From Sipunculus nudus (taxonomy: Eukaryota; Annelida; Sipuncula; Golfingiida; Sipunculidae): a DNA stretch of 64,000 nt. Shown here piece after piece: positions 11,312 to 24,737 of this stretch. Every line of letters begins with the position of its first letter. The first letter of the stretch is position 1. The notes beneath the pieces are model-generated. The model was not told the DNA's origin. It saw only the letters and a program-made list of their open reading frames with translations, and searched no databases. The translations under genes and the position numbers were made by a program. The stretch covers positions 11,070,382 to 11,134,381 of the forward strand of contig CM049317.1 in the NCBI GenBank assembly GCA_026874595.1, in the 5' to 3' direction.

Positions 11312-12240
11312 AGACACCCAGGGGTCTAATGTTCACTCTCTGAATTACTGTGCATGATAAGAAAGAAAAGGTGAATGTGAAAATATAATTCATTACTTTC
11401 CAAGTGGACAGTGTCCTATTGCACAAGATTGCAGAGTGAACGAACTAAAAATGTGAAAAAGAAATGGGAAATGAGAAAAGGATGAAAATGGGAAATGAGA
11501 AAAGGATGAAAAATGGGAAAAGAGAAAAGGATGAAAAATGGGAAATGAGAAAAGGATGAAAAGGATATAGATTAATCAGAAGACAAAATTTGAAGTTCTG
11601 AAAAGGCATCATCCAGAAACAAATTTTACTGAATTTATACTCATTTTATTTCCCTTCCTTCAAGGAATTGTTTTCTTTGATATGAAACCCAAAATATTAA
11701 TACTTAAAAGCCTGCAAAAGTAGGTCACCACAGGTGGTGCCACCTGCAGGTCAGAATCATTTAGCAGTCACTTGATCAATATTTCTGTGAACTTTGAAGC
11801 TGAAGGCTGCAGCAGTTCCTAAGATAACTGCAAACAGACAATACATCATGTATGGAAACACATCAAGTTGTCAAATTTTGTGATCAACACAATTTGAAGT
11901 TCCATGGCACAGACATCGTCTTGAAAATAATTTGACTGAATTTATGCTCATATTATTTCTCTTCCTTTCAGCTATTATTTACTTTGATATGAAAGCCAGA
12001 ACAAGTGCTAATACTTTATGACATATCTTGGAAAAAGCACCATTACAGCCTGCAGAAAGTAGGTCAACACAGGTGGCTCCACCAAAAGTTTATTTTTGCA
12101 TGTTCATCCCATGATCAGTAATTCTGCAAAGTTTCATGAAGGTAGCTGCTGTGGCTGTTGAGATATTTGGTAACAGATGGTGGACTGTAGACAGGACAGT
12201 GGATGCTGCGATGTAACATAAGTTCACAGAGTGAACTAAT
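11312..12240 (+). mobile_element. Helentron-like element, family G
   Basis: It directly abuts the 3' end of the preceding element. The 5' end reads ACCCAGGGGTCTAATG followed by GTTCACTCTCTGAA. The 3' end reads AACATAAGTTCACAGAGTGAAC and then TAATC. The 3' box TTCACAGAGTGAAC is the reverse complement of the 5' box with one mismatch, the same subterminal inverted-repeat layout as families H, C, E and F. A shorter internal 3'-end-like sequence (GCAGAGTGAACGAACTAAAAA region) at about 11430-11450 suggests a nested or shortened copy. A purine-rich tandem repeat lies at 11449-11560. Confidence 0.55.
11449..11560 (+). repeat. Polypurine tandem repeat, ~28-bp period
   Basis: About four units built on ATGGGAAATGAGAAAAGGATG, almost entirely A and G on the plus strand. 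Units differ by one or two A residues. It lies inside the family G element. Confidence 0.8.
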
Positions 12241-15200
12241 CATATCACTCCACTTACACTGACTAATGTCACACCAATCCTAATTTAAATTTACAGTACA
12301 AATTGTGATAATGCTAACTACAATACCAGGTATATATATGTAAATGGTTGTCCTGTTGAAAAGATCTAACACCTGACAGTGTAGCCTTATAAATTTAAAC
12401 TGTTCTGCCCTTGCTGCACTCTATGATTAACAGGTATTAATGGGGCTACAGCAGAGCTTACCTGTATTTGTACTTGTTCACAGGTGTTTTTAGGGTAAAT
12501 ATAGAGCAACATACCAAAGATAATTGTTTTTATTGCAAATGCACTTACCTACAGTAAAACAATTAAAGGTGATTAAATACTACCTTATCAGTATTTATAT
12601 GCCACACCTGTATGACTGGTAGCTGTTTATTTCATGATTGATATATTTATTCTTCTTTTCTGAGTTCTTATGTGAGACAGACAGAGAACCTTCTACCCTT
12701 GGACACCTCCTATTGTTGATATTCATGAGCTATAAGTCAATTAAATTTAATTAAATTAAATATCAGTGTTTTGGAGATTTCATGTTATATAACATGGTTT
12801 ACCAGTTTCCAGGGCCACTGAAGTTGCCCTTCTGTTCTGATATTTGTGAATGGGAAATAATTAGGCAGTGAATCACTCAGGAATAAGATGCCTCATGAAC
12901 TCAAATACATGTACAGGAGGGTCCTGGGATGTTGCATAGGAACTTGTAAACAAATTAGTTATCATAACTCTGAAAACAACCTAATCAGCAACCTAATTTG
13001 TGCATGGTATTGGAACTGCAGTACTTCAAAATGATGAAATCACAAATTTTGGTCTCAATAAGCCTTCATTTCACCCACAGAAAATTATGGTAACTTTTTC
13101 TGGTTGAAGCCTTACGATTATATATGTTCTGTTCAAAAACGAAAAGAAGAGACAGTCAAATAGATGAAATTTATGGCTGGGCATGGACCCATCACTGTAT
13201 GTCAGCATGACTGAGAGTCAGCCGTTCATAATGCTTATGAAAAAATAACCTTTACAGGTGAATAATTTATTTCAATCTAGCCTTGACCACTAACTAAATG
13301 GCAGATGACCAAGCCACATCTGTGGGGTATGAATACCACACACCTAGCATCATGCTATATAAATACGGTCCCCTAACATATGGCGATATTAGACTTGGCA
13401 TGGGCTGTCTGTTCAGACCAAGAAGTTAAAGCTATTGATCCACCACTGATCTCGTTTCAATCTTCCTCTGCCATGCTCCCGAGGCTTGCATTCATCCTGA
13501 ATTTTTTTTTTACGTTGCCATAGTAACCAGTATCTACAGCACCCCTGGGAGAAAGGCTGTCAATGCAAGAAAAGCCTCCTCCACCTCTTCCTCTTACGAG
13601 ATAAAAATGCCGTGGAAACAGCATGCTGAGTGAGCTGAAGCCCTCTCCAGGTTCCATGCCAAATAACAGGGTTGAAAAACAGTCCCCTTACAAAGTGCAT
13701 TTCCCGAACTATTCCTGTATTAAGTATATTCACTTAGCTTTATTAACATAATGATAATACAAGTGCTAGGAATGTTTTGACCTTTATTCCTAGACATAAT
13801 ATTGTTCAATGTGACGCAAGATATGTGTTATTCCATTCTTAACAAGATGTTTTGCTTGTTATCATATTTTTCTTAATGGAGAAGTAACTGGCTCGTAGGG
13901 GGCACTGTCTTCTTAAGACAGTTGAAGGTAACTGTATGATAAGTAAGTTATTATTCAGCACCTTACATATTCTTATGCAGGGAGAAACTAGAAGCCACAA
14001 CCTGTAATTGAGACACTTGAGTAGTTCTTTAACACTCTATAAAGATTTCATTGTTTTGCCAAGGTGTTGGTTGAAATTGAACCATGGATCCTCCACAAGA
14101 TCACATCTAACTCCTGGCTAATTAATTATATTTAAATACATTTTCTGTAAGATAATTTATTAATTGGTCATATTAATTTTCCTTGAGATAATCTATATTT
14201 TTCAACCAAGATTTTTAATTTAAACTTTTTTGTAGATAAATTTTGATATTGCTTCACATTTTTCTCAAACCATATTTTTTAAAGATTTTAGTTGATAAAA
14301 TTGAAAGTTTAGAGTTAATATGCTATGCATTTAGTGATCTGGCAAAGGCTTCACCCCAAAGTATAGACTTTGATCAAATGTTAACAATCCAATAATTACT
14401 CATAAAAAAAATCATTCTCTTATAGATTAATAAATCATACATCAACAACACATTTAATAAAATACAACAATAAAAAAGTCTGTCCACCCATTTACCATTT
14501 TTTATGCAAAACTGAAAATTTTAGTCTTAAAATATATCTCTTCATACAATAAATTTTGAAAATGGTCATTCAATTAAAGGTCCCTAAAAACAAATGAAGT
14601 TTGCTACATACCACAACACCAGAAGCTGTTGTGGTATGTAGCAAACTTCATTTACTATATTATAAATGATCATTAACATAAATTTACACAAATATAACGG
14701 TACAAGAGAAAACTACAAAAAAAAGGAAAAAAAAGTAGTATGATGAATGGGTGCTGGTCCTTGGATGTGGTTTCCTGTAGAAACCGCATTTGTATGTCAT
14801 AACAATAAGTGAACAAAAGCCTGCACTCACTCTGTGAGAACTCATTTGTTTCAGTATCCCAAGCTAATGTAGATAGTAACCAGTGAAACCATAATATTAA
14901 TATGGTGTACCAGACAGGGCCAATTTTAAACTGGACCATCTGGCACTCAGGCACTATACATATTATGAGGATGAAGGTAATGATATATATATCTAAAATG
15001 GTACTGCATCAAAAACATTCTATGCAACACTGAATGAGAAATGAGGCAGAACTCTGGTCTGTCTGACAGAGACCAATTACTGAGTAACAAGTTCAAATGT
15101 TAAATTCTTTTGCCTGTGATGCTTGTACTTCAAAAGCTGAAAATAAACACAGTCATAAAGAGACACCGCCAGTGCTCATCAAATATGCCAAGTATTTGAA

Positions 15201-17933
15201 CAAAGTGGTGATTAAATAATTTTTTTTTTCATTTTTGATTTTCAAGGGTCACAGGACTGTTCTTGGCATTATCAACCAACTAAACTATGGATATACCAGA
15301 GTTAGTGATTTCAGATTGAGAACATTTTGGGTACATCAATGTTTATATTTCTGAAGTAAGAAACTTGATATTTCTACCTTGAATGGACACAAAGAGTATT
15401 ATTTGAGAAAAAATAGAACATAGCTTTCAATCAATAACTTTAATGTTGAAAAGACTCAATTTAAGTATATACTGGTATATATGATTATGACATGTAATTG
15501 ACAGGACTAATGCTAAACCAATGATACTCTACACTCAATACCAAATAAATAAGGTAATTTCAATCAAATTTTCAAATCTAATGCTAATACCTACAGTGTA
15601 AAACTATAAGGCAAAATTTGTTTATATAACGAGCGATGACACGTCTACTATGACAGCACTTTGATGAATGACAAATGTAGACAGTGGGTGTCTATAGAAA
15701 CCAGCCATCAAAATAAACTGATATAAAAATTCTTTCTCTCCATGTGCCATCTCCCTATACAATGATCTGTTTAACTGTTGTAATATGATTTTGTCATTTG
15801 CTGTTACCAACAAGCAGTATAGCTTATGTTATTTCCGTTGTTATGTGAATGGGAGGGCAGGAGAGGGTGAGGTGACAAATATGACTGTGATATTCTTACT
15901 GTATCAAGTATTTAATTTCTTATTAATAATATAATTTTGTGGGTTGTATGTATTTTTAATGTTTCAGTTTTAGGACTATTTATATAGTGTTTATAATGGT
16001 GTTTGGTAATTTTATGACAATGATAATGTTTTTTCTCTTTTTTATTGATGTGCGGATATAATGTAATTTTCTCCAAAGGGATTAATGAAGTATATCATAT
16101 CTTATCTTGCATCAAAACTGGCACCGCCTGATTACATATTATCTTTGTCAAAAATGGAATGTACTCTTCAATTTCATTGGAGGGAAGAAGCATATCAATC
16201 ATCAATAATCTCTCTGATAATTAACTCATACCAAATCACTGATAATCTGCCCAAATTAACCGCAATACAAGCAAACAAAAAATACCTTTAAACCACCAGC
16301 TTAATGCTGTGCCCTTGCACTGCCTCACAAAACATTTGTTTGGTCTGACCTTGGAAGCATTTGAAACGCCCCAGCCCAGACAACTGCACTTTTTTGGTTA
16401 ACGTTTCCACTTGTGTACAGGTCTGTTAGTTATCAACAGCAACCAAACTGGAGACTGAAAACACATCAAAATGGCTGCTCGATCAATTCCTTGTCCCAAC
16501 AACAAGCCCCGACCATCTTGTAATCTGTGTATGGGGCCCAAGGTTATCTGATAACAGGGAAGCCTTGAGAAATTTAGGGTCTCTTTGAGTAAAATCCAAA
16601 GTATCAGTGGGCACTACTACACCCCATGCACGGCACAGTTGCCTCTGCCAGTAGGGTACATGCATTCATTCCTGTTTGTGTGTGTGTTTGCATGTGTGGG
16701 TTTGTGTGTACGTGTTTGTTCACAATATATCTCATGCTTTTCAAATGGAATCTCATGAAATTTTCAGGGCATTTCAGGAAAGGGCCAATGAAGAATCAAT
16801 GAGATTTTGGTGTGGGTCCGGCTGGTGATCCGGGTCCAGGAAGGACTTCAGGAATATTCACAATGTGCAGTCTCCACCCTGACACTGAATGACATGCATG
16901 ATTGAAAACGAGAATATGGGCCAAATAAGTGAATGCAAACACCCAGTGGGGAACTTATGCACAAATTAGCCTGGGATATTGGGTCAATAAGTTAATGAAA
17001 ACACAGGTTCGTGAACTGTGAGGAGCCTTAGAATGGATTGATGATCCATTCTTATAACTTCAAGTCAAATATTGATTCAATTTTTTCCTTTTTAGTAATT
17101 AAAATCTCCTTTTAATTAAAAGCAAACATTTTATCACAACAGATGTTAGTAATTCTCAGCAATGTAGTTTTCCCTAAGTTTATTTTTTTCATTTTTTTTC
17201 TATTATTTCTGTATAAATGGAATTGTCTAAAGGCCAATACTGAAACAAGACAATGCAGCATGCTCTGTCAAATTTTACAGCTCTAACAGGCCTTCAGGGT
17301 CATATATGCAAAAACGAATAATAAATACAAATTGGTTAAAAATTTTTTACATTTTATTCAAGGGTTTGCAATTCAATGCAATGATTATTCAAAACATATT
17401 GGCAATTTGACAAAGGCAATTTGCACATGACAAAAAGACCATCTCCCAAAATGGTCTGCAACTTTTGTGTTTTGCAAAGTTTCAACTTTAATTTTTGCAA
17501 AATATGGAACATAAGCTCTTGCTTTTCACTAATTAGAGGATATATGGCTTGATTTAAGTGCACAGTTTGTGACTGTTTTAGTGTTTCAACATTTCGTCTT
17601 GAGGACCATAATCAGACACAATCTGGTGAACAATGGAAGTAGTTATTAGCAGCACAGGTGTGAAATAACCATGCAACCTTGACTTCAGGCAGAGGAGAGA
17701 GAAAGCCTGTACTAGAGAACAGACGCCTGATGGACAAATCACTGGGCTGGATACAAGGCACCAAGTGCCAAGCAATCGCTGCTCATATTCTGTAAAAGTG
17801 TAATATATGATTCTCATAGCTACTGGGAAGAAATACTGGAGAGTCTAGGATGTCATTACTTATTATGAAGTCACACAGCATCTTTGAGCAACCCAAGGGG
17901 AGGATATATGTGTCAAATTTTGTAAGATAAACC
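12241..17933. other. Intronic sequence, mostly unique
   Basis: This is 5.7 kb of AT-rich intron. It contains a perfect 27-bp inverted repeat at 14592-14653 (listed separately). At about 16675-16860 there is a dispersed repeat fragment, TGTTTGTGTGTGTGTTTGCA then TTTGTTCACAATATATCTCA, which recurs at about 24311-24455. No exon of either gene, no splice-bounded coding segment of known family, and no full-length transposon were recognised. Confidence 0.5.
14592..14653. repeat. Perfect 27-bp inverted repeat with 8-nt loop
   Basis: Arms 14592-14618 and 14627-14653 are exact reverse complements; the loop is CCAGAAGC. The left arm begins AAATGAAGTTTGCTACATAC. Complementarity stops abruptly at both outer edges. 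No target-site duplication was seen. It could be a very young foldback, or a hairpin RNA made from either strand, including the receptor pre-mRNA. Confidence 0.85.
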
Positions 17934-18210
17934 ATCTTCTGTGGCTCAGGGGGTAGAGCATAGGACTCAAAGCCGGGAGATCACGAGTTCAAATCTCAGG
18001 CGAGGCAGTGAGATTTTTCATGGTCGATCCCCACCCAGGGTGAGCGCTCTGCAGGCTTCATGGGAAGGCCGTACCCAACAGGCATGTTTCACTCACAAAC
18101 GAGTGCGCCTTAAGGGGTTCCTTGGTGGAATGACTCAATTATCTGGAAGATTACACAGCCAGGACCTGCAGGTGCAGTAGTCACCTGGCCTGGTTAACAC
18201 CAGGATATAA
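17934..18210 (+). mobile_element. tRNA-derived SINE, copy 2
   Basis: Plus-strand copy with head TTCTGTGGCTCAGGGGGTAG, B-box-like GAGTTCAAATCTC, shared body GTGAGCGCTCTGCAGGCTT, and tail ACACCAGGATATAA. It is not a functional tRNA: the acceptor ends do not pair, and the unit continues about 200 bp beyond the tRNA-like part. Confidence 0.8.
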
Positions 18211-18304
18211 CATGAGAGAAAGGGTCTGACACTGCCATGTCATGTAGTCCGAAATCTGAATGGAATTCTGCAGATGTACATATACTTAGTTAAGCTACCA
18301 TTAT

Positions 18305-18917
18305 ACGAGTGACCCAGGGGTCATGTCGCTCAGCCAACTAGGAAGACATTCACAAAAGGAATTTTATCATCTCACTGCCAAACTTTATAGATGGATCTCA
18401 ATCAAACTGAAGCTTAGCTCAGAGGATATGGGTAACAGAGACCTAATTTCAGGTTTTCATGGACCTCACTGAATGTTAAATTAGAAGATTCTAGGATGAA
18501 TGGTTACAATTTGTACCCTGTTAATGGATGACTGCATCTTTGAGGGTCTCAAAATATAGTAAAAAAGCGTAAAATTTCGAAAAAAAATCCAGGTGGTGCC
18601 ACCACTGATGAAACACTCCAGGATGAAAATGCATGCAAAGAATCATGGTGATAAATTTATTAGTTGTTCAAATACCGAAACTTTTTTACAAATTTTTAAT
18701 TATTCCAGGGATGGGACTTCTCAGTCCTATAGCTCAGAGGATATGGGTAACAGAGACCTAATTTCAGGTTTCCAAGGAGATTTTTCATGGACCTCCCAGG
18801 ATGTCAAGTTAAAAGATTCTAGGTTCAGTCGTTATGATTTGTGCCTGGTTAATGGAAGGACGACGGACAAAGAGTGATCACTATAGCTCAGATGACTTTC
18901 AGTCAGCCGAGTTAAAA
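18305..18917 (+). mobile_element. Helentron-like element, family H-related short copy
   Basis: About 0.6 kb. The 5' end reads GTGACCCAGGGGTCATG and then CGCTCAGCC. The 3' end reads CACTATAGCTCAGATGACTT and then CAGTCAGCCGAGTTAAAA. Internally it has two units with ATATGGGTAACAGAGACCTA, the same module as the large arrays at 48-52 kb, and one degenerate palindrome AGGTGGTGCCACCA. The 3' terminal box is partly decayed. Confidence 0.65.
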
Positions 18918-18971
18918 TTGGAGGCAGTTATCTCTAGACAACAACAAAAATTTAAAAATAAATAAATAAAA

Positions 18972-21359
18972 ACAAGGGACCTATGGGTCACGACGCTCAG
19001 CTGTTATATATGATAAAAAAATATTATTTAGAAATGAGGCACATGCTGGTTTTGTGTGGTAATAAATATAAATATATAAATGAAATATAACTGATATGAT
19101 TATTAAAATAATATTAAAGAATATATTCATGAATGCATTCATGAATACATTTTGAAAGTATTTGCACGAGTATTCATATATTTTCATTTTTACCTGAATT
19201 CCCATTCTTTATGCAAGAAATTTTATAATGGAGTACAAAATCATATTCGTATTTAAATACAATTACAAAGTATTTGCACCATGTCTGGAATTTATTCAGT
19301 TTTCACCAAACAATGATGTTGAGAATCCAGAATATACCAAATTCACACATGTAAATAATGATCATAAGTATCTGGTGTTATGGCTTTTATTTATATTAAA
19401 AATAACTAAAAAATTCATTTTGGACTAATTTCACATCAATGTACACACTAGACTCAGCAGGAATCTTGATTAATATTATCAACTGCATCTATGTCTAATT
19501 TCCTTCATATGATCCCTAATGATCAGTAATGAATAATATGATTTACTTCTTTATCATTAAAATTGAACTGAAAAATGCCATAGGTGACTGCATGGTGTTA
19601 TTTGGAATATGTGACATTCTACCCATCGATACAAGATTCTTATATCATCAGTAACTGCAAGTTAATTTCCTGTTATTATAAACTAACAAATTCCTTTTCT
19701 ATTTTTCTTTAATTTGTTATTAAAAACCAATAAAAGTTTATTAATTTATTGTTTTTTGTTATGTTCTTGGTTAAAACTACTAGATGAGTTGGGTTGGACA
19801 CCTGGATCAACTGTGGCTGGCCATAAGCTGCCTGGATTCCATGTATGCCTCGCCTCAAGCGTGCATAATTTGATGAAAGGTCAACAAGGTCAACATACAG
19901 GTGACTCAAGAGGGGCTGGAGAGAGCCAAAGTCTGACAGGGTCTCATAAAAAACATTAATAAAAGCTACAATTTTTGGCCAATTTCTTTCAGCTTTTTTA
20001 AACTGAAAAGCTGAAATGCTTATGTGTGCATGATATGAAAATTATATCAACAGTGCTCACGGGAAACAAACGTGCCATGGTCACAGTTGGGCAAAATTTA
20101 AGGTACAAATTTTATATTTATACTAAATAAAATATGAAAAATTCAGAACTAATTTTGGGTATTCAATTGAATCTTGATTAAATAATGTTACATCCCTGGC
20201 AAAAAAATCTCTAGCTTCAGCAATGCTCTTGTTAAGGGAGTAAATATATTTCTTGATTTTTTACAAAGTGCATTATGTATGGGCCCATAACTTAAAACAA
20301 TTACACAATACTGACATCATTCTGGCATGTGCATAGAGAATGAAAAATATGTATATTATTTATGATTAAAGTCAGATCAGTGGTTTTGATATTAGGCAGT
20401 CTTGAAGTGTAACAATGGGTTTTTAATGGAAAAATGAAGTTTTTCATTAATATCTCTAATGTCCTAGTGACCAAATTCTTGGCATGGTACGGCATTTTGG
20501 AGACATCTAACTGTATGCAGCATTTAAGGAACTTAGAGCTGAAGCTGGGGAGCTGAGCTCTTGCAAACTGCATAACACTAGCTTGATGTAAACAATATGT
20601 TACATGGTGCTTGAAAACTTGATTAAAATCTACAGTTTTTGATCAACTGGTTTCAGATTTTTGGTGTTAACAGTTGAAATGCTAACAAAAACAGGCTGTG
20701 AAAATTAAATCCACAGTACTTACAGGAAAAAAACGTGCCATGGTCAAAGTTGGGCAAAATTTAAGGTACCAATTTTTTATTTTTATTAATATTTAAAAAA
20801 ATTTAAAAGATCTTCATCTAATTTTGGGTATACAATTTAATTTTGATTAATTAAAGTTATATTACTGGAAAAAAGGTCCATAGCATTAACATTTTTTGTG
20901 TTAAGTGATCAAATATCTTTTCTGATTTTTTACAAAATGCATTATGTTTGGGCCCATAACTTTTTTAAATTAAATAATACAGACATAATTTCTGGCATGT
21001 ACATAGGAACTATATAGAGGAATATTTATGGTAAATATGAGGTAAAACAGATGAGTGGTTTTGATATTAGGCAGTCCTGAAGTGTGAAAATAGGTTTTTA
21101 ATAAAAAATTGAGGTTTTTCATTAATTTCTCAAAGGAAAGAAGTTGCAAACACCCAGTTTTCGGCTTGGTAGGAGATCTTGGGGACATCTAACATTATGC
21201 CGAATTTTGGATTCCTAGGTCTTACGGTTTCAAAACGTGCCACATCTACGGACGGACGGACGGACGGACGGACGGACGGACGGACGGACAGACGGACGGA
21301 CGACGGACAATGGACCACGACTATAGCTCAGATGACTTATAGTCAGCTGAGCTAAAAAT
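18972..21359 (+). mobile_element. Helentron-like element, family H, copy 3 (two internal modules)
   Basis: It starts GGGACCTATGGGTCACGACG then CTCAGCTG, and ends with a long (ACGG)n tract at 21249-21303 followed by AGTCAGCTGAGCTAAAAA. It shares its 3' half with the copies at 6135 and 30319. Unlike them it carries two successive versions of the internal module beginning near ACGTGCCATGGTCA (about 20040-20600 and 20690-21240), so the module has been duplicated or the other copies lost one. Confidence 0.7.
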
Positions 21360-21561
21360 GGTAGCAACTGCATACAGGTTATTCTGTTTATATCAACATG
21401 TTTAATACAAGTGATGGGACACGTAACTAATCCAAACACATTCTACAAAGAATCTGGAAGCAAGTTGGAGAAACTAGAGGTTTGCAAAGGGCAATTTTCA
21501 ACTAGTAGTCTATCAATTTTTGCACATATATGCCATAAAGACCCTAGGTAACGTGGCTTAC

Positions 21562-21668
21562 CCATTTGTCAACACTGCCATGTTTACCAACACTGCCATG
21601 TTTACCAACACTACCATGTTTACCAACACTGCCATGTTTACCAACACTGCCATGTTTACCAACACTGC
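21562..21668 (+). repeat. 18-bp minisatellite, about 6 units
   Basis: Head-to-tail units of AACACTGCCATGTTTACC with one variant unit (ACTACC). Because the period is a multiple of three it is open in one frame (FTNTAM repeats), which produces a spurious open frame. Confidence 0.9.
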
Positions 21669-21754
21669 AGCTTGCAGATATACAAGCTCATACAGAGTTA
21701 TTATAAAAACTTTACCAGAATAAACCAGAGTTCATTAACATACAGAGTGCAGAG

Positions 21755-23518
21755 TACCGTAAAGAAACGCATATACGTCGAGAAATTTGTGCCCAAAAAA
21801 TTAATCCAAGAAAGAGGAGTCGACTTATGTGCGGGTCTAAGCCTGAGAGGCTAAATTTTGCACGAACTTAGTCAAACTGCCGGCCTGAGTGTCTTTACTA
21901 ATCGATAACTAGATATCCGTTTCCGGTGAAGTCAGGTACACAAGTCCCCCTTTCGGTCAAAAATAGTCTAATTAGGTTTCCAAATATTTTCTTTTTCAAA
22001 TTTTGACCATTTACGCTGTTCTTTCATTTAGATAATGCAGTATATTAAAATGTTTGCAATTTACATGGTTGATGACAACCAGGAAATGACCCACGTCTAG
22101 CTATAATGAGCTTCATTCACGGGCGAGCAAGTACGAGTGCAAGAGGCACAGGTATTGCGTAATCAGTTGGGATTTTATCCAGGGGCCTGTGTATTTGACA
22201 TCCAATTATGTTAATACAGTATTTCCCCACAAAAACATTGGTGCATGCGTAAGTTTGCAAACATGTAAACGGTAAAAGCCTGTGGGCCGTGGTATCTGAC
22301 CTACAGACAGGTGACAAATGGCTGATTACAGCACCGATTAGCGATCACTCGGTACGGGGATGGCTGCCTGTCCCAAGAAGCCCAAAACTAGGTCACGCTG
22401 TACCTTTGTACTTACACGAGGGGGATATTATCACTCCGTTCGGAAGTTCCTACTTAAAAATCACCCCAAATCGTAGTGAATGACTGCGGCCCTGAGCAAA
22501 GCTCGGGAAAAAATAGACCCAAGTTCAACCTGACATCGATATCACTTTGAACAAACGAACACAAAACCTGCAAAACTTAGTCAAAATTAGTACTCCACAG
22601 AATGTGAAATATATGATTCATTCACGAAAACTTTCGTCAAAGAGATAGTAAAACGGAGTTTGATCAAAGAACAACTGACGTGTTGTGCGCGTGTTGCCCT
22701 GGCTTCCGTGCTCTCACTCTGCGGTTCGTTATGCTGGATACCTACGCTGCATATATGCAGTTATATGGCATGTAATTGTTCATTAGTGCGTCCGTCTGTG
22801 GAGGCAAGAAAGACCGGAGTTAATTATTTTGAATAAAACTGTTGTTTACAGCCTTGTGTTTTCTCAAAATGTATAATAAAAATCTCTGATAATAAAATTC
22901 CTGCCCTTGATCCACGGATATGACCAAGCTGAGGACAGCTTACACTGTCACATGGCCTTTTCAGGTGACTCGCTTGGTCCCAACTTCGCGCGTTCTTTTC
23001 AATTTAGAATATATAAAATGTAGAGAAGTCTACGAAAATCCTGTTTTAGTAACACGCTTAAATAGTCATGTTTTTATTGATATCTGACACAAACAATCAT
23101 TAGAAGTTTAAAATAAGTGAGCAATGACGGAAAGTGTGAGAAATCCTTGGCTGTTCTATTATCACGCACCTGCCGATTTTGGGTGTCAGACGATCTTCCT
23201 TTCTGCAAAATACTTAAAAGTATCGACCTGTTATGTTTATTAATCATAGAGTCTTTATGATGCCCAAAAACTTTAAATAGATTGCACAACAAAACAAATG
23301 ACATTTTTACAGTTAAAAAAAAAATTGGAGTGGTATGAATGTAAAAAACGAGTGGCCAGTCATACAATTCACCTTTCCCCAGTGGCCTGTCACACTACTC
23401 TTGATGGTCATGTATGCTGCTTCAGACCTGTTTTGACCTCCAGAATGGCTTGAAAAAATTTTTACCTGATATTTACCCTGAAAATTTATACTCGACTTAT
23501 ATGCGAGTTTTTACGGTA
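21755..23518. mobile_element. DNA transposon with ~28-bp TIRs, TA ends, no transposase
   Basis: The left end TACCGTAAAGAAACGCATAT and the right end read in reverse, TACCGTAAAAACTCGCATAT, match with few differences, and both continue into GTCGAG. The ends begin and finish with TA, in line with insertion at TA dinucleotides as in Tc1/mariner or pogo-type elements. The 1.76-kb interior has several short open frames but none resembling a DDE transposase, so this is non-autonomous. Its interior is richer in CpG than the surrounding intron. Confidence 0.65.
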
Positions 23519-24456
23519 AGCCAGGAATCACAAACATTCTCAAGGAAAGGTATGTGAATAGCTGGCTTTAAGCTCTGTCAGAAAGTTAAATAACAACCTG
23601 CCTATAGGCCCTGAGGGGTGACTGACAAAAGGCAATCTGTATAAATCAGAAAAATTCAGCTGAGCCAAAAATGATCAGGGGCTATAACAGACAGGGACAA
23701 GCATAGCATGCAAGCGACCTGTCACTAGTTTATAAAGTATCAGTGGCACCAGCAAGAACACACACACGTCTAGACTCACCATGTAAACAGTCTGAATGGG
23801 TCTTTGTATGACATGTAATGCTGCAGACAGGGCCCTCTAAAAACAGTATGTACTAAGATATCCCCTGTCATTTTTTACTAGCTGATTGCCATAACAAATC
23901 AAATAGACAAAACTTGCCAACCATGCCAGGTAGCTTAACAACTGATAATACACCACCAAGCACTAAGAGCCTGCTTGTTATGTCATGCATTATATAATTA
24001 TATTCCTGTATAATTTACTAATCAGGACACACTGTTGCAATATTTAAGAATACTTGAACTCCGAAAAGCAGGTTATGTTTCCCCGTTTGTCTGTTAGATA
24101 ATACAAAATTATTAATTAATGTTTTATTTCAAAGAAACTTTGTTGTTGAGTGGGACAAAAGCCAGGTAAGATCCTATTATATTTGCTGCAGATACTGATA
24201 ATTTTTTTTGGGGTGGGGGGGGGGGGGGGGGAGTTTAGGGTTTTCAAGTAGGATTGGTTACAAGTCTTGGCAAGGGCACTGACTTCTTCTCAGTGCTATC
24301 CTAGTTGGAGAGTATGGTTTCATCCCTGTTTGTGTGCCTGTATGTTTGTGTTTGTTCACAATATAGCTCATGCAACCACGAACATCAATCTTAAAAAATA
24401 TTCAGGGTATTTAGGAAATGGGTCAATGAGAAAGCAATAAGATTTTGGTGTGGAAC
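23519..24456. other. Intronic sequence with dispersed repeat fragment
   Basis: AT-rich intron. A G-run of about 16 lies near 24215-24230. At about 24311-24455 there is a second copy of the dispersed repeat seen at 16675-16860 (TGTTTGTGTTTGTTCACAAT). No gene was seen. Confidence 0.5.
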
Positions 24457-24737
24457 CGGCTTCTGTGGCTCAGGGGTAAAGCGCAGGACTCGAAGCCAGG
24501 AGATCGTGGGTTCGAATCTCAGCTGAGGCGGTGAGGTTTTTCACAGTCGGCCCTTACCCAGCGTGAGCGCTCTGCAGGCTTAATGGGAAAGCTGTGCCCC
24601 ACAGCCGTGCAGCACTCACATATGAGTGCGTCTTTAGGGGGTTCCTCAGTGTAATGACCCAGCAATGGGGATGATTACACACCCAGGACCTGCAGGTGCG
24701 GTAGACACCGGGCCTGGGTGACACCAGGATACAAAAT
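24457..24737 (+). mobile_element. tRNA-derived SINE, copy 3
   Basis: The best-preserved head of the three: GGCTTCTGTGGCTCAGGGGT and the B-box-like GGGTTCGAATCTC, with body GTGAGCGCTCTGCAGGCTTA and tail ACACCAGGATACAAAAT. It ends immediately at the 5' end of the family F element at 24738. Confidence 0.82.

Noticed and set aside
9704-11426. Series of open frames of 60-105 codons on both strands with recurring YGLFFAMPADIGLIFGVW-like text
   Set aside because: They are translations of the ~180-bp tandem unit of family C in different frames and recur in copy 2; there are no starts, splice sites or codon bias.
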